This document shows, in pieces, positions 1 through 10,440 of a DNA stretch of 64,000 nucleotides. This DNA is from Edaphobacter lichenicola (lineage in GTDB: Bacteria; Acidobacteriota; Terriglobia; Terriglobales; Acidobacteriaceae). The translations under genes were made by a program, and so were the position numbers. The notes beneath the pieces were generated by a model that saw only the letters and a list, made by a program, of their open reading frames with translations, had not been told where the DNA came from and did no database searches. Position 1 is the first letter of the stretch. Each line of letters starts with the position of its first letter. The DNA lies in assembly GCF_025264645.1 (NCBI RefSeq), contig NZ_CP073696.1, positions 310,001 through 374,000 of the forward strand, read 5' to 3'.

Positions 1-1
1 G

Positions 2-2318
2 CATGGAGATGGGGAAACCGTTGGCGGGATCATCGTCATGCGCCAAGGCATGAACGCTCTGAACGTCATCAACGGAGTGAAGCAGAAGCTACGTGAGATC
101 GCACATCTCTACCGTCCGGCGTCCAGATCATGACGGGATACGATCGTTCCGACTTGATCGATGCGTCGATCAAAATACTGCATCGCGATTTGCTCGAAGA
201 AGCAGTCATCGTCAGCCTGGTAATCATTATCTTTCTGTTTCATTTCCGCTCCGCACTCATCGCAATTGTCGCGTTGCCCATCGCAGTGTTGGTGTCTTTC
301 ATCCCGATGTACTGGTTGGGAGTGAGTTCGAACATTATGTCGCTGGGCGGCATCGCATTGGCTGTTGGAGTGCTCGTCGATGCCTGTATTGTGATGGTCG
401 AAAATGGCCATCGCCATCTGTCGAAACGGCAGGAAAACGATGTCAACCCGATCTCGGAACCGGAGCGGCAAAGCATTCTTATCAACTCGGCCAAACAGGT
501 TGGTCCAGCACTCTTCTTTTCGCTAATTATCATCGTCGTCTCCTTCATGCCGGTCTTCCTGCTCGAAGCACAGGAAGGACGCATGTTCCGTCCGCTGGCA
601 TGGACGAAGACTCTTGCAGTGGGATCTTCCTCCATCCTTGCCATTACCCTAGTACCGGTCCTGATGGTCTTGCTGATTCGAGACCGGCTCAAGCCGGAGA
701 ATGCGAATCCAATCTCGCGCATCACGCAGGCGATTTATCTGACAATCCTGAAGTTCTGCCTGCGAAACCGATGGCTCACGATTGTGGTTAACCTGATCTC
801 TCTGTTTGTCACCTTTCCGCTTGCATCACGTTTGGGAAGCCAGTTCATGCCTGCTCTCTTTGGGGGCTCCGCTCTCTATATGCCGACGGCTCTTCCCGGC
901 ATCTCCATTGAGCAGGCGAAGGTGCTCCTCCAGCAGCAGGACCGCATCCTTCGCAGTTTCCCAGAGGTAGCCAGCGTATTCGGCGCTGTCGGTCGCTCGG
1001 ACAGTGCAACCGACAATGCGCCGCTTGACATGTATGACACCACGCTCATGCTCAAACCGCGGGAGCAATGGCCCGCTGGCATGACCTACGAGAAACTCAT
1101 TCAGCAGATGGATGAGAAGCTCCAGTTTCCGGGGCTTTCGAATACCTGGACAAGCCCCGTAGAAAACCGACTGGATATGGAACTGACCGGCATCAAGACC
1201 TCGTTGGGCATGAAGGTGCAGGGACCCAATGTCGACGGCATTCAGGAGCTGGCTTCGCAGCTTCAGACTATTCTCTCCAGTCTGCCGCAGGTGCGATCCG
1301 TCTTTGCCGAGAAGGTCGCGCAGGGTTTCTACGTCAATGTTGAGGTCAAGCGAGAGGAGGCGGCCCGCTACGGCCTCACAGTAGCGGATGTGCAGACAGC
1401 GATTTCATCGAGCATCGGCGGGCAGAACATTGCCGAGAATATCGAAGGCCGCGAACGGTACCCCATCAATGTTCGCTACCAAAGAGACTTTCGCGACAAT
1501 GTCGACAGGATGCGTGGCGTGCTGATCGGCACTCCTTCGGGCGCGCAGATTCCGCTAGGACAGGTCGCGAACATCTCTTTCACGCATGGCCCTGCCATGA
1601 TCCGGGACGAAGATGGCGCGCTAACCGGATACATCTACATCGATCTCAAAAACTCCGACTACGGTGGCTTCGTTGCACAGGCGAATAAACTGATTCACGA
1701 AAACTCGCCTTGCCTGCAAATTACGGCTTCCAATGGTCGGGAGAATATGAACTTGAACAACGCGCCAAGCAAAGACTGCAACTGATTCTGCCGGTGGTCT
1801 TCTTTGTGATCTTCCTATTGCTGTACCTCATCTTTCACTCGGTTGCCGAAGCGCTGGTTCTCATCTTCCCGACCATCTATGCGATGAGTGGCGGGTTACT
1901 TTTGCAATGGTTTCTCCACTATAACTTTAGCGTCGCCGTGGCCATTGGTTATATTGCGCTCTTTGGGATCGCGGTCGAAACCGGCGTGGTCATGGTCGTT
2001 TATCTTCATGAAGCTCTCGAACATAAGCTTCAGAGCGGAAGACCGTTGACCAATGCTGACATAGAGGCCGCGGCCATCGAAGGCGCTGTCCATCGTTTGC
2101 GGCCAAAGCTCATGACCGTCTGCGCCGTTCTTGCCAGCCTGGCTCCAATCCTCTGGGAATCCGGCATCGGCTCCGATGTCATGAAGCCGATTGCCGCGCC
2201 CATCGTCGGCGGCATGATTACTTCCACTGTCCACGTTCTAATCCTGGTGCCTGTCTTCTTCGTGATGATGAAAGAACGAGCGCTACGGAAGGGAGATCTG
2301 CAGCCCCGTACTTCATAG
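2..2318 (+). pseudogene. CusA/CzcA-type heavy-metal efflux RND pump, 3' part, two frameshifts
   Basis: This is the C-terminal two thirds of an inner-membrane RND pump that exports heavy metals (CusA/CzcA family, proton-driven, working with periplasmic and outer-membrane partners). The window starts inside the gene. Reading runs in frame 2 (visible motif VGGIIVMRQGMNAL) to about base 103, in frame 1 to about base 1708 and in frame 3 to the stop at 2318. At the first break the expected REIA-PSLPSGVQI is regained by restoring one base in a CC pair near 103. At the second, HENS joins LPANYGFQWSGEYELEQ after a one-base loss near 1707-1710. Transmembrane blocks, the periplasmic porter region and the C-terminal membrane block (SGGLLLQWFL, PVFFVMMKE) are otherwise complete. 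It is either a pseudogene or a gene with two sequencing deletions. CusA fits slightly better than CzcA, but the metal is not decidable. Confidence 0.85.
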
Positions 2319-2715
2319 AGCGGTTAGAAGAGGGGGATAAAGCCCCTTTTCCCCCCTGCACTTTCAACATTTCTATCGCCCCTGAAGATCACGGAATGCC
2401 AATGAAAAGACCGCACCATATCGACGGATTGCTAGTGGCCTCTTGCATTCGACGATTGAGACTTCATTACAGACGACAGGATCATGGTGCATATGCAATA
2501 ATTTGCGACGCTCGTGGTCCCACGCAGTTCTCGCTGCAAAGACTCCGGCCCTGCCGGTCCACCGAAGATCCGCAGGATGAACCTTGGATAGCCCTGTCAA
2601 TTCTGGTCCTCTCTTTCGGACTTGCTCCACTTCTCCTCGTTCTGAAGATACGGTGCGGCTCACATCCGGCTGCTGTGCCAAACACACCACTTCACTCCTG
2701 AATACGAGGTTACAC
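2319..2715. other. Intergenic region without a convincing gene
   Basis: Between the RND pump stop and the beta-helix protein start there is a G-run/C-run stretch near 2330-2357 (about five G, then about six C) that could form a weak hairpin after the pump gene. Short reading frames on both strands overlap one another and have no family-like sequence. The promoter of the downstream secreted protein must lie here, but no clear -35/-10 pair stands out. Confidence 0.5.
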
Positions 2716-4934
2716 ATGAGTCTTTTTGGAACTCCGAATACTGTGATCAAGACCCTCATCCTATGCGCCGCACTCTGCGGCGTCACGCTGCCAGCTATCG
2801 CGCAGTACAACTCCACAATCTTTGGACCTAACGTTTACGTCTTCGATCCGTCAGTGCCGGGCTCTGTTATTAATTCAGACATCGCCTCTATTTCCAATCC
2901 CTCGGTAAGCAGTGGACAATTCAGCAGCAACCGCGCCGCAGTTCTATTCAAGCCAGGCACGTACTCCGGTGTAAGCCAGGAAGTGGGCTTCTACACCTCC
3001 ATTGCCGGCTTGGGATTGACTCCTGATTCGACAGTTTTAAATGGCGGCGGTCTGTATCTCGATGTAACCGACAGTAATGGCAACCTGACGACGAACTTCT
3101 GGCGTTCGATGGAAAACCTACGCATCAACGTGCCTACAGGCAACACCGAAACCTGGGGTGTCTCCCAGGGTGCTTCGCTCCGTCGCATCCATATTGCCGG
3201 CGGCCTTGAGCTTACGAACCAGAGTTGCGGCGAGGCGAGCGGCGGCTTCATCGCCGACACGACGGTAGACAATGGCGTCAACGCCTGCTCTCAGCAGCAG
3301 TGGTACACGCGCAACAGCACCATGGCCTCATTCACCGACAACGTCTGGAACTTCGTCTTCTCCGGCGACACGTTTACCGGCACCGCACCGTCGAACACCT
3401 TCCCAAAGAACACCATTCTCTCGACAACACCGGTGGTCCGCGAAAAGCCTTTTCTCTATCTCGACAACAGTGGCAACTACAACGTCTTTGTACCCACTGT
3501 CAGAACTTCATCGAGCGGTGTGGACTGGACCGCGAACGGAGGGTTGGGGACTGGCTACAGCGATGCCATCAGCACCTTCTATATCGCCACTCCTTCAAAC
3601 ACTGCCGCACAGATCAACTCCGCACTGTCCTCTGGCAAGAATCTCATCCTCACACCCGGCATCTATAACCTTACTGCGCCGATCAGCATCACCAACGCAA
3701 ATACGATTGTTTTGGGCCTAGGCTACCCGACGCTGATACCACAAAGCGGCGGCTCCGCAATCACCGTTGCCGATGTTGATGGCGTGCAAATTGCCGACCT
3801 TATGATCGATGCTGGTTCGTCCAACTCCCCTGTACTCATGCAGGTTGGCGTAGCAGGCGCGACGCGCATAAGCCATGCTAGCAATCCAACCCCTTTCGGA
3901 TCGGCGGTGCCGAGGCCGGCTCGGCTACCACCAGTCTTGAACTAGATAGCAATAACGTAGTCCTCGATAACATCTGGGCATGGCGAGCAGACCACGGCAC
4001 CGGTGTGGGCTGGACTTCCAACACTGCTTCGCATGGTCTCATCGTGAATGGCGACAATGTGACCGCGCTCGGGCTTGCAGTCGAACACTACCAACAGAGC
4101 CAGGTGCAATGGAACGGCAACAACGGCGAAACGGTCTTCTATCAAAGCGAGGATCCTTACGACGTCCCAAGTCAGAGTTCCTGGACATACAATGGAGCCA
4201 ACGGCTACCCCTCCTACGAGGTGACCTCAAACGTCTGCTCGCATGCCGCATACGGTCTCGGTATCTACTCTTTCTTTAACGTTCCGAATGTAACCATCTT
4301 TCAAAGCAATGCGATTCTTGCCCCTAACATCTCCGGGATTAACTTCACCAACATGGTGACTGTGATGCTGAGCGGTTCAGGCGGCATTAGCAACGTCATC
4401 AACAACACTGGTGGTGCCACAACCTCGGCCGGTGCCCCTCACGACTTCACGCCTTATGCGGGAAGCGGCTCGTGTTCGACTGGAGGGACATCGAACGTCG
4501 ACATCAACTCGGGCGGAGCAGCCGTATCGCCATTCGTCGCGGACACAGACTACTCCGGCGGTGGCACCTATGCCGTGACGCATACGATCTCCACCACAGG
4601 AGTAACCAATCCCGCGCCGGCAGCCGTATATCAGGATGCTCGCGAAGGAAACATTACCTACACCGTTCCGGGTTTCACCGCAGGAAGCACACATACTGTG
4701 AGGCTCCACTTCGCGGAGCTCTACTTCACAACTACAGGTCAACGTGAGTTCGATGTCGCCATCAATGGGACACCCGTTCTTACGAACTTCGATATCGTGG
4801 CGGCTGCAGGTGGTCAATACAAGGCCAACGTGCAGCAGTTCACCACCACGGCGAACAGCTCAGGGCAGATCGTTATCCATCTGAGCAACGGCAGCGTCAA
4901 CCAACCGGAGATCTGTGGCATCGAGATCCAGTAA
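2716..4934 (+). pseudogene. Secreted GH55-like beta-helix protein with C-terminal malectin domain, one frameshift
   Basis: The start ATG at 2716 follows a GAGG site and opens a signal peptide ending at AIA-QY, so the product is exported. The body resembles right-handed beta-helix proteins related to GH55 exo-beta-1,3-glucanases, often labelled adenylyl cyclase by mistake. Typical stretches are NVYVFDPSVPGS, VLFKPGTYSG, NFWRSMENLRINVPTG, QQQWYTRNS and VVREKPFLYLDNSGNYNVF. The last ~130 residues are a malectin carbohydrate-binding domain (YTVPGF, HTVRLHFAELYF, LTNFDIVAAAGG, ICGIEIQ). Reading breaks in a CCAACCCCTTTC run near 3886-3895: frame 1 ends falsely at 3945, while frame 3 continues as FRIGGAEAGSATTSLELDSN to 4934. 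Restoring one base gives about 740 residues. The substrate is probably a beta-glucan or similar polysaccharide; this is inference from family. Confidence 0.75.
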
Positions 4935-4970
4935 AGAGACGCTCTTTTCGGTCGAAACACAATTAATAAA

Positions 4971-5015
4971 TCGACCAATCACCGCAGACCTCGATGGTCT
5001 GCGGTGATTGATCGA
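4971..5015. terminator. Long near-perfect hairpin downstream of the malectin protein
   Basis: A 20-base arm at 4971-4990 pairs with 4996-5015 around a 5-base loop (tcgat), with a single G-T-type mismatch. It starts 36 bases after the stop of the malectin protein. No T-run follows on the plus strand, so a classic Rho-independent terminator is not proven. A processing or mRNA-end stem, or a protein site, is possible. Confidence 0.5.
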
Positions 5016-5803
5016 CACACCGCCGCTGTTTCCAGTTGTCTCCTTACATGCTGGAAGTCACAACGGGTTACAGCGACACTCCCATTGTCCCGTCTGATGA
5101 AGCCGACTCCTTAGTTTTTTGTAGAGTATGTGGATCGAGCTACCAACGCAACATGGGAGCAGATACAGGAGGACCTTAGCCAAGGAGAGTGGCACTATAT
5201 TCAGAATGACCGACCGGATGTCGTGATTCAGCAGTACATGAGATGGTTGAACGATGTGGCGGAAGTAATCCAGAGTCCAATAACTCACCGGAATCGCATC
5301 GAGATAGGCGATCCTTCGGTCTCGACAAGCACTCTCCGCATCAGAAAATTGCCGAATTGTCAGCCACTCGGAAACTACCCGCTCCCGGCTTGTAACTTCC
5401 GTATAGCCCGTCACCGGAACCCGAAAAGATGAGTGACAACCTGCCCGTCGCCCACCGAAAGGTGACGGAAAAGTCCATCATTTGCACGATGGCAGACCCA
5501 GTGCGTGTCATTAAGATCGTCAGGTCCCGATAGCTCTATGTGTGCCGCACACAACCGCAATGGTTATCTGGTGGCAGGTAGTAAGCCTCTTCCGATTTTG
5601 AGGTGCATCCGGACAACAACTTTTGTTGTTGATTGCTCTTGCGTTACTTTTTTGCCAGTCCAAGCAGTGCAAGACGATGATGATTTGCTTCTCTTGAGCG
5701 AGGCAGTACACGTTGTGGGATGCAAGTTGGCTTTGTGGTCTATGGCTTCAATCCGTGATAAAAGAACAGCATTTGAAGCAAAGGGCACTTCGATCGTGGT
5801 CGG
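5016..5803. other. Long non-coding or decayed stretch
   Basis: Almost 800 bases lie between the hairpin and the 3' end of the fucosidase gene. Overlapping frames of about 100-118 codons occur on both strands (5058-5432 and 5505-5807). None has a ribosome-binding site with a plausible protein, and I recognise no family. The stretch may hold eroded gene remnants, in keeping with the broken genes on both sides. Confidence 0.4.
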
Positions 5804-8479
5804 TTAAGCAAACTCAATTCGGTAAAGCTGACCCTGGTCTACATGGAGCGAGAAGGTTTGAGGATCAGCGCCATGGGTAGGTTGCTGCGTAAGCCCTGCA
5901 GAGTTCGACGCACGCATGAACTTCCGGCCTTTAGGAATGCGAAATGTATGTCGTCCTGTTTGCAATGCAAGTATCTGGGCCGATCGCAAGCTACCTCTGT
6001 CCCAAGCAACGCTAACTTCCAGTCCGCCGCGGGCGCATAGCCCCTCGACGGAACCTTTTTGCCATGCTGCGGGAATCGCCGGCAGCAATGCAATCTCATT
6101 GTCATGGCTTTGGAGTAGCATTTCTGCGATGCCTGCTGTGGTTCCGAAGTTTCCGTCAATCTGGAAGACACTTCCATGTCGTGCCGGGTGTGTATCAAAG
6201 AGATTGGCACCGGTGCTGTGCTCCATCAACATCTTCAGTGAGTCCCATGCCATCTCGCCATCGAGCAGTCGAGCCCAAAGGCCGATAGCCCAGGCACGGC
6301 TCCAGCCAGTGTAGGCGCCACCGTTCGCCAATCGCCGTTCAAGAGATTTTCTCGCTGCTGCCCATAGTGCGGGCCTATTGTGCGATGTTATCTCCCAACC
6401 CGGATATACCGGGTAGAGGTGAGACATGTGTCGCTGACCGGGCTGGTTTTCTTCGAAGTCCTCAGACCACTCCTGCATTTGCCCGTACTTGCCGATTTGA
6501 TAATTAGGCAATTGCTTTGCGGTGGCGTTTAGCGTTGCTGCGAACTCGGAATCAAGCTCAAGCTCAGTCGATGCAGAAACTACATTGCCGAATAGTTCTC
6601 GGATCATGGCAATATCCAGCGTGCAGCCAGAACTTGTGTTGGCAGGGATTCCGTTCGGAGCGAAGAAGCTGTTCTCAGTTGAAAACGAAGGGCACGTCGT
6701 CAACTGACCTTTGTTGTCTTCCACCAGCCAGCTCAGGCAGAACTCCGCTGCGCCTTTCATCACAGGGTATGCTGTCTCCCGCAGATATTTCTTATTACCT
6801 GTAAAGCGGTAGTGTTCCCATAGATGCTGGCATAGCCAGGGGCCGCTCATGCTGAAGTTTGCCCATGTTGGATCGGCGAAGATGGTTCCCATTCCTACCG
6901 GCGCGGATTGTCGCCAGAGGTCAATGTTGTGGTGGGACACCCATCCCTTCGCTCCATAGTTGATCTCTGCTGTGATCGCTCCGTTCTCACTGAGGTCCGT
7001 CACCATATCGAACAGCGGCATATGGCACTCGGAGAGGTTGGTTGTCTGTGCATGCCAGTAGTTCATCTGCACATTAATGTTGGAGGTCCAATTGGAACTC
7101 CATGGTGGACGCAGGTCTGCACTCCAAATCCCTTGCAGATTCGCAGGTTGAGTTCCAGGTCTCGAACTCGTGATGAGGAGATAGCGTCCAAAGTTGAAGT
7201 AGAGTGCCAGCAATGACGGGTCAGGATTGGTGGCCATGGCTGCGACGCGTTTGTCGGTCGGTAGGAGAGGCGAGTTTCTTTCGTCGCCTAGATCCAGTCT
7301 CACGCGTCGAAACAGATTCTGATGATCGACTGTATTCGCAGCGTGAAGGCATTCATAGGAAATCTTCCGTGCTGCCTCTACATGTTTTGCAGCGGAAGCC
7401 GCGACTTCTGGCAGAGGCCGGTCTGGGGCTACCGCATAGCCTTGATAGCCCGTTGCCAATCCCACCAGAAGTACGGCCGCGCTCGCATTGTGGATTGCCA
7501 AGCTTCCATCGGGCTCTTGCGTGATATATCCATCATTGATGCGCACATCGAGCACAGCAGCAAAGTACATTCCTTTGCCCTCAACGTCACTGTACTGAAC
7601 GGGATTCTCGGCGAGCCGATCTGATGCCGCCTGTGCGTCCGCTTCCGCTGCGCTCACCGACAACTTCGCCCTTGGAACTCGAGGTTCCGTTGCGTGTGTT
7701 GCCCCACCGGTAGTGGGCACTGATGGAGGAACCCATGCCTGCGATGGTGTTCCGGGCGCAAACAGATAGTTGGGAGCCGATTCGCTCGGAGCTTTCCCGG
7801 TGAGATGGATTCCATTTGCGTCGGAGGCTTTGGACTCCGACTTCAACTGGCTAGCCAAGCGTACTTTGCAGTTGAGTTGCCTAAGCTTATTCGATGAAAG
7901 CCGTACTGTCAGAACTTGATTTGGCATCGAGGTAAAGACTTCGCGGGTGTAGATGGTACCTGCGACCTCGTATGTAACCTTCGCCGTAGCGGTATCAAGG
8001 TCGAGTTCGCGGCGATAGTTATGAACCGTAGCCGGATGCGGGAAGTCAATCAGCAGGTCGCCGAGTGGCTGGTATGCCTGATTGTAAGGGCCTTGCATCC
8101 TTCGACATTCGAGATCTGCTGCTTGGTAGTCTTTCTGCTCGAGAACCAGCTTTCGTACTGCAGACAGGTGGTTCTTCGCGTCAGGATTGTTCCAGTCGCT
8201 CGGCGCTCCAGACCACAGAGTGTCCTCATTGAGCGCGATTCGCTCTTGTTGCACAGTCCCAAATACCATCGCGCCAATCCTTCCGTTGCCAACCGGAAGT
8301 GCGGCAGCCCATTCAGGGGCGGGTTGCTCGAACCAGATCAACACATCTTTGGCCTCTGGATTCAGACTGGGCGATGACGAGGGCTGAGTCTGATCGAACG
8401 CGTTGCGTTCGATCTGCGTTGAGACCAATGCTGAACTGAGTAATGCAACGAAGCGTCGTCGCGATGTTTCGAAGTCCAT
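5804..8479 (-). CDS. GH95 alpha-L-fucosidase, exported
   Basis: The product is an inverting alpha-L-fucosidase-type enzyme of glycoside hydrolase family 95, which removes terminal fucose from plant xyloglucan side chains or other glycans. The start ATG at 8479 follows an AGAGG site and gives a Tat-like leader with [13 protein letters not shown]. The N-terminal GH95 domain shows [15 protein letters not shown] and [10 protein letters not shown]. The catalytic (alpha/alpha)6 barrel shows [11 protein letters not shown], with the two family-typical catalytic asparagines, [14 protein letters not shown] and [20 protein letters not shown]. The length of about 891 residues is normal for the family, and the frame is intact although neighbours are broken. 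It is divergent from the GH27 remnant, sharing a promoter region with a LacI-type operator. With FucP and the dehydrogenase downstream, it probably starts a fucose salvage pathway. Some GH95 members act on L-galactose. Confidence 0.92.
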   Translation of the reverse strand: MDFETSRRRFVALLSSALVSTQIERNAFDQTQPSSSPSLNPEAKDVLIWFEQPAPEWAAALPVGNGRIGAMVFGTVQQERIALNEDTLWSGAPSDWNNPDAKNHLSAVRKLVLEQKDYQAADLECRRMQGPYNQAYQPLGDLLIDFPHPATVHNYRRELDLDTATAKVTYEVAGTIYTREVFTSMPNQVLTVRLSSNKLRQLNCKVRLASQLKSESKASDANGIHLTGKAPSESAPNYLFAPGTPSQAWVPPSVPTTGGATHATEPRVPRAKLSVSAAEADAQAASDRLAENPVQYSDVEGKGMYFAAVLDVRINDGYITQEPDGSLAIHNASAAVLLVGLATGYQGYAVAPDRPLPEVAASAAKHVEAARKISYECLHAANTVDHQNLFRRVRLDLGDERNSPLLPTDKRVAAMATNPDPSLLALYFNFGRYLLITSSRPGTQPANLQGIWSADLRPPWSSNWTSNINVQMNYWHAQTTNLSECHMPLFDMVTDLSENGAITAEINYGAKGWVSHHNIDLWRQSAPVGMGTIFADPTWANFSMSGPWLCQHLWEHYRFTGNKKYLRETAYPVMKGAAEFCLSWLVEDNKGQLTTCPSFSTENSFFAPNGIPANTSSGCTLDIAMIRELFGNVVSASTELELDSEFAATLNATAKQLPNYQIGKYGQMQEWSEDFEENQPGQRHMSHLYPVYPGWEITSHNRPALWAAARKSLERRLANGGAYTGWSRAWAIGLWARLLDGEMAWDSLKMLMEHSTGANLFDTHPARHGSVFQIDGNFGTTAGIAEMLLQSHDNEIALLPAIPAAWQKGSVEGLCARGGLEVSVAWDRGSLRSAQILALQTGRHTFRIPKGRKFMRASNSAGLTQQPTHGADPQTFSLHVDQGQLYRIEFA

Positions 8480-8580
8480 GCTTACCTCTGAGCACGATAC
8501 TGAAGATGCGTGATAGAAGTCTTCAAACAGCTTTTGCTTGACAGGCACCGAATAGATCGGCTATGTGATCATTGATCAAA

Positions 8581-8592
8581 GTAAACGATTAC
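8581..8592. promoter_or_regulatory. LacI-type operator in the GH95/GH27 divergent promoter
   Basis: The 12-mer gtaaacgattac is a pseudo-palindrome with a central CG and arms GTAA/TTAC, the classic form of LacI-family operators. It sits about 100 bases before the fucosidase start and 56 bases before the GH27 start. The 11-mer aaagtaaacga beginning at 8578 recurs in front of the lacI-like gene (13153-13163), which suggests the same repressor controls both. Confidence 0.55.
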
Positions 8593-8647
8593 TTGTGCAA
8601 TGCGCAATAATTGCGAAAATTTCCTGCTGACTAAAAAGGACGATCGA

Positions 8648-9326
8648 ATGAATTTTTCTCTTCGTGCACTGTCACGTAGACTTCTGGCGTTGAGCGTCTA
8701 CACCGCCACCGCATTTTGCAGTCCACTTGCCGCTCCCCGCAAGATGCTGGCTCCCACGCCCCCTATGGGTTGGAATAGTTGGGATTCGTTCGGGCCCACG
8801 GTCCGCGAAGATGAAGTTAAGGCAAATGCAGATGCCGTGGCCGCGAAGCTCGGTTGGCACTACATCGTTGTCGATATGGAGTGGTATCAGCCCAAGGCAA
8901 GATCGCATGGATACCTTGCCAGAGGTGAAGTCACGATGGATCAATATGGCCGCTTCGTCCCTTCGTCAAATCGGTTTCCCTCTGCGGCGAACGATGCAGG
9001 CTTGAAGTCACTGGCCGACTATGTGCACAGCAAAGGGCTTAAGTTGGCATTCATATCATGCGTGGGATCCCCCGCGAAGCCGTGGAGAAGAGCCTTCCCA
9101 TCAAAGGCACGAAGTTCCACGCTGCGGATGTTGCCGACAAGGTCAACGTCTGCAAGTGGAGGGACGTGGAAGATACCTATGATGTCGACATGTCCAAGCC
9201 CGGTGCGCAAGCCTACTATGACTCCATCGCGGACTCTATTCCTCTTGGGGAGTGGACTATGTCAAGGCCGATGACATGAGCCGACCATATCGTGGTCTCG
9301 AGATCCATGCCAATGTCCATGGGTGA
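8648..9326 (+). pseudogene. GH27 alpha-galactosidase remnant: two frameshifts and a 3' truncation
   Basis: A start ATG at 8648 follows AAGGA, and a signal peptide leads into the GH27 signature PTPPMGWNSWDSFGP and VVDMEWYQP. Frame 2 is followed to about 9046, where LKLAFISC should read LKFGIHIMRGIPRE. Losing one T from a TTT run explains the shift to frame 1, seen as MRGIPREAVEKSLPIKG and YDVDMSKPGAQAYYDSIAD. A second one-base loss near 9235 shifts to frame 3, seen as YSSWGVDYVKADDMSRPYRG. The frame then stops at 9326, so the rest of the barrel (with the second catalytic Asp) and the C-terminal beta domain are missing. The truncation makes a true pseudogene more likely than sequencing error alone. 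Confidence 0.88.
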
Positions 9327-9392
9327 CAAGTAGTACCAAGCTTTTGGTGCAGCGGTTGTCTGGGTAGGAGAGTAACGAAAGGGATGATATCG

Positions 9393-10406
9393 ATGCAAGC
9401 ACTGATACTAAAACACCCAGGGGCCGCCGTGGTAGAGACGGTGAAAGATATCTCAGTCAACGAGGAAGAGATACTGCTGAAGGTAAAAAGGGTCGGCTTG
9501 TGTGGCAGTGATTTGAATAGCTACCGCGGGAAGAACCCTTTGGTGCAGTTTCCTCGCATCCTGGGCCACGAAGTTGCTGCGACGATTGTCCATGACACGC
9601 CGGGGCGCCCAGATCTCGTTGCGGGGACAAATGTGACATTGTCGCCCTACACAAGCTGCGGCAGATGTGCGTCATGCAGGCGCGGCCGTTCGAATGCTTG
9701 TCGTTTTAATCAGACGCTTGGGGTGCAGCGCGATGGTGCGCTCACTGAGTATATTGCGGTTGTTCCTGACAAACTTTATCCGGCAAGTCTTTCACTGAAG
9801 GAGCTTTGTCTCGTCGAGCCACTTACGGTGGGCTTTCACGCCGTGGCCCGTGGACGGGTAACCAAACAAGATACTGTGGCGATCGTCGGATGTGGCGGAG
9901 TCGGTCTGGGTTCGGTTGCTGCATCTGGTTTCATTGGGGCTCGTACGATTGCAATCGATGTAGATGATCAGAAACTGCAGCTGGCTCGTAAAGCAGGAGC
10001 AACAGACACTATCAACACTACGCAAGAGTCGCTCCACGAGCGCTTGCTTAAGTACACTGCAGGACACGGGCCCGATGTAATCATCGAGGCCATCGGTCTG
10101 CCAGCGACGTTTCGCGCCGCGGTTGAGGAGGTCGCATTCACGGGCCGGGTGGTTTACATTGGTTACGCTAAAGAGCCAGTAGCTTACGAGACCCGATTGT
10201 TTGTTCAGAAGGAGTTGGATATTCTTGGGTCGCGAAATGCCCTGCCGGAAGACTTTCACGCTGTTATCCAAATGCTTGAACAAGGTCGATTTCCTGTCGA
10301 TGATGCGGTTACCGCGGTTATCAGCCTTGAAGAAGCACCTGAGATCCTCGCCGCATGGAGCAGCAATCCGTCGCAGTTTTCTAAGATCATGATCCGACTT
10401 GACTAA
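9393..10406 (+). CDS. Zinc-dependent medium-chain dehydrogenase, L-galactonate/L-fuconate dehydrogenase-like
   Basis: This is an alcohol dehydrogenase-type MDR enzyme of about 337 residues. The catalytic-zinc cysteine and following region read GLCGSD and GHEVAA. The structural-zinc cysteines are in SCGRCASCRRGRSNAC, and the Rossmann motif is VGCGGVGLG. The C-terminal GSRNALPEDF matches the motif seen in E. coli L-galactonate 5-dehydrogenase (LgoD/YjjN), so an L-galactonate, L-fuconate or related sugar-acid substrate is inferred. The ATG at 9393 is preferred over 9384 because AAAGGG lies nine bases upstream of it and directly abuts the other. It is 34 bases before fucP, so probably co-transcribed, and sits within the fucosidase cluster. 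The exact substrate is not proven. Confidence 0.85.
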   Translation: MQALILKHPGAAVVETVKDISVNEEEILLKVKRVGLCGSDLNSYRGKNPLVQFPRILGHEVAATIVHDTPGRPDLVAGTNVTLSPYTSCGRCASCRRGRSNACRFNQTLGVQRDGALTEYIAVVPDKLYPASLSLKELCLVEPLTVGFHAVARGRVTKQDTVAIVGCGGVGLGSVAASGFIGARTIAIDVDDQKLQLARKAGATDTINTTQESLHERLLKYTAGHGPDVIIEAIGLPATFRAAVEEVAFTGRVVYIGYAKEPVAYETRLFVQKELDILGSRNALPEDFHAVIQMLEQGRFPVDDAVTAVISLEEAPEILAAWSSNPSQFSKIMIRLD

Positions 10407-10440
10407 TTTTCGTGATATGTCGTCCAACAAAGAGAAATAA

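Noticed and set aside
5058..5432. Overlapping frames of 118 (minus) and 100 (plus) codons
   Set aside because: Neither has a ribosome site, family likeness or a context that favours one strand; treated as a possible relic only.
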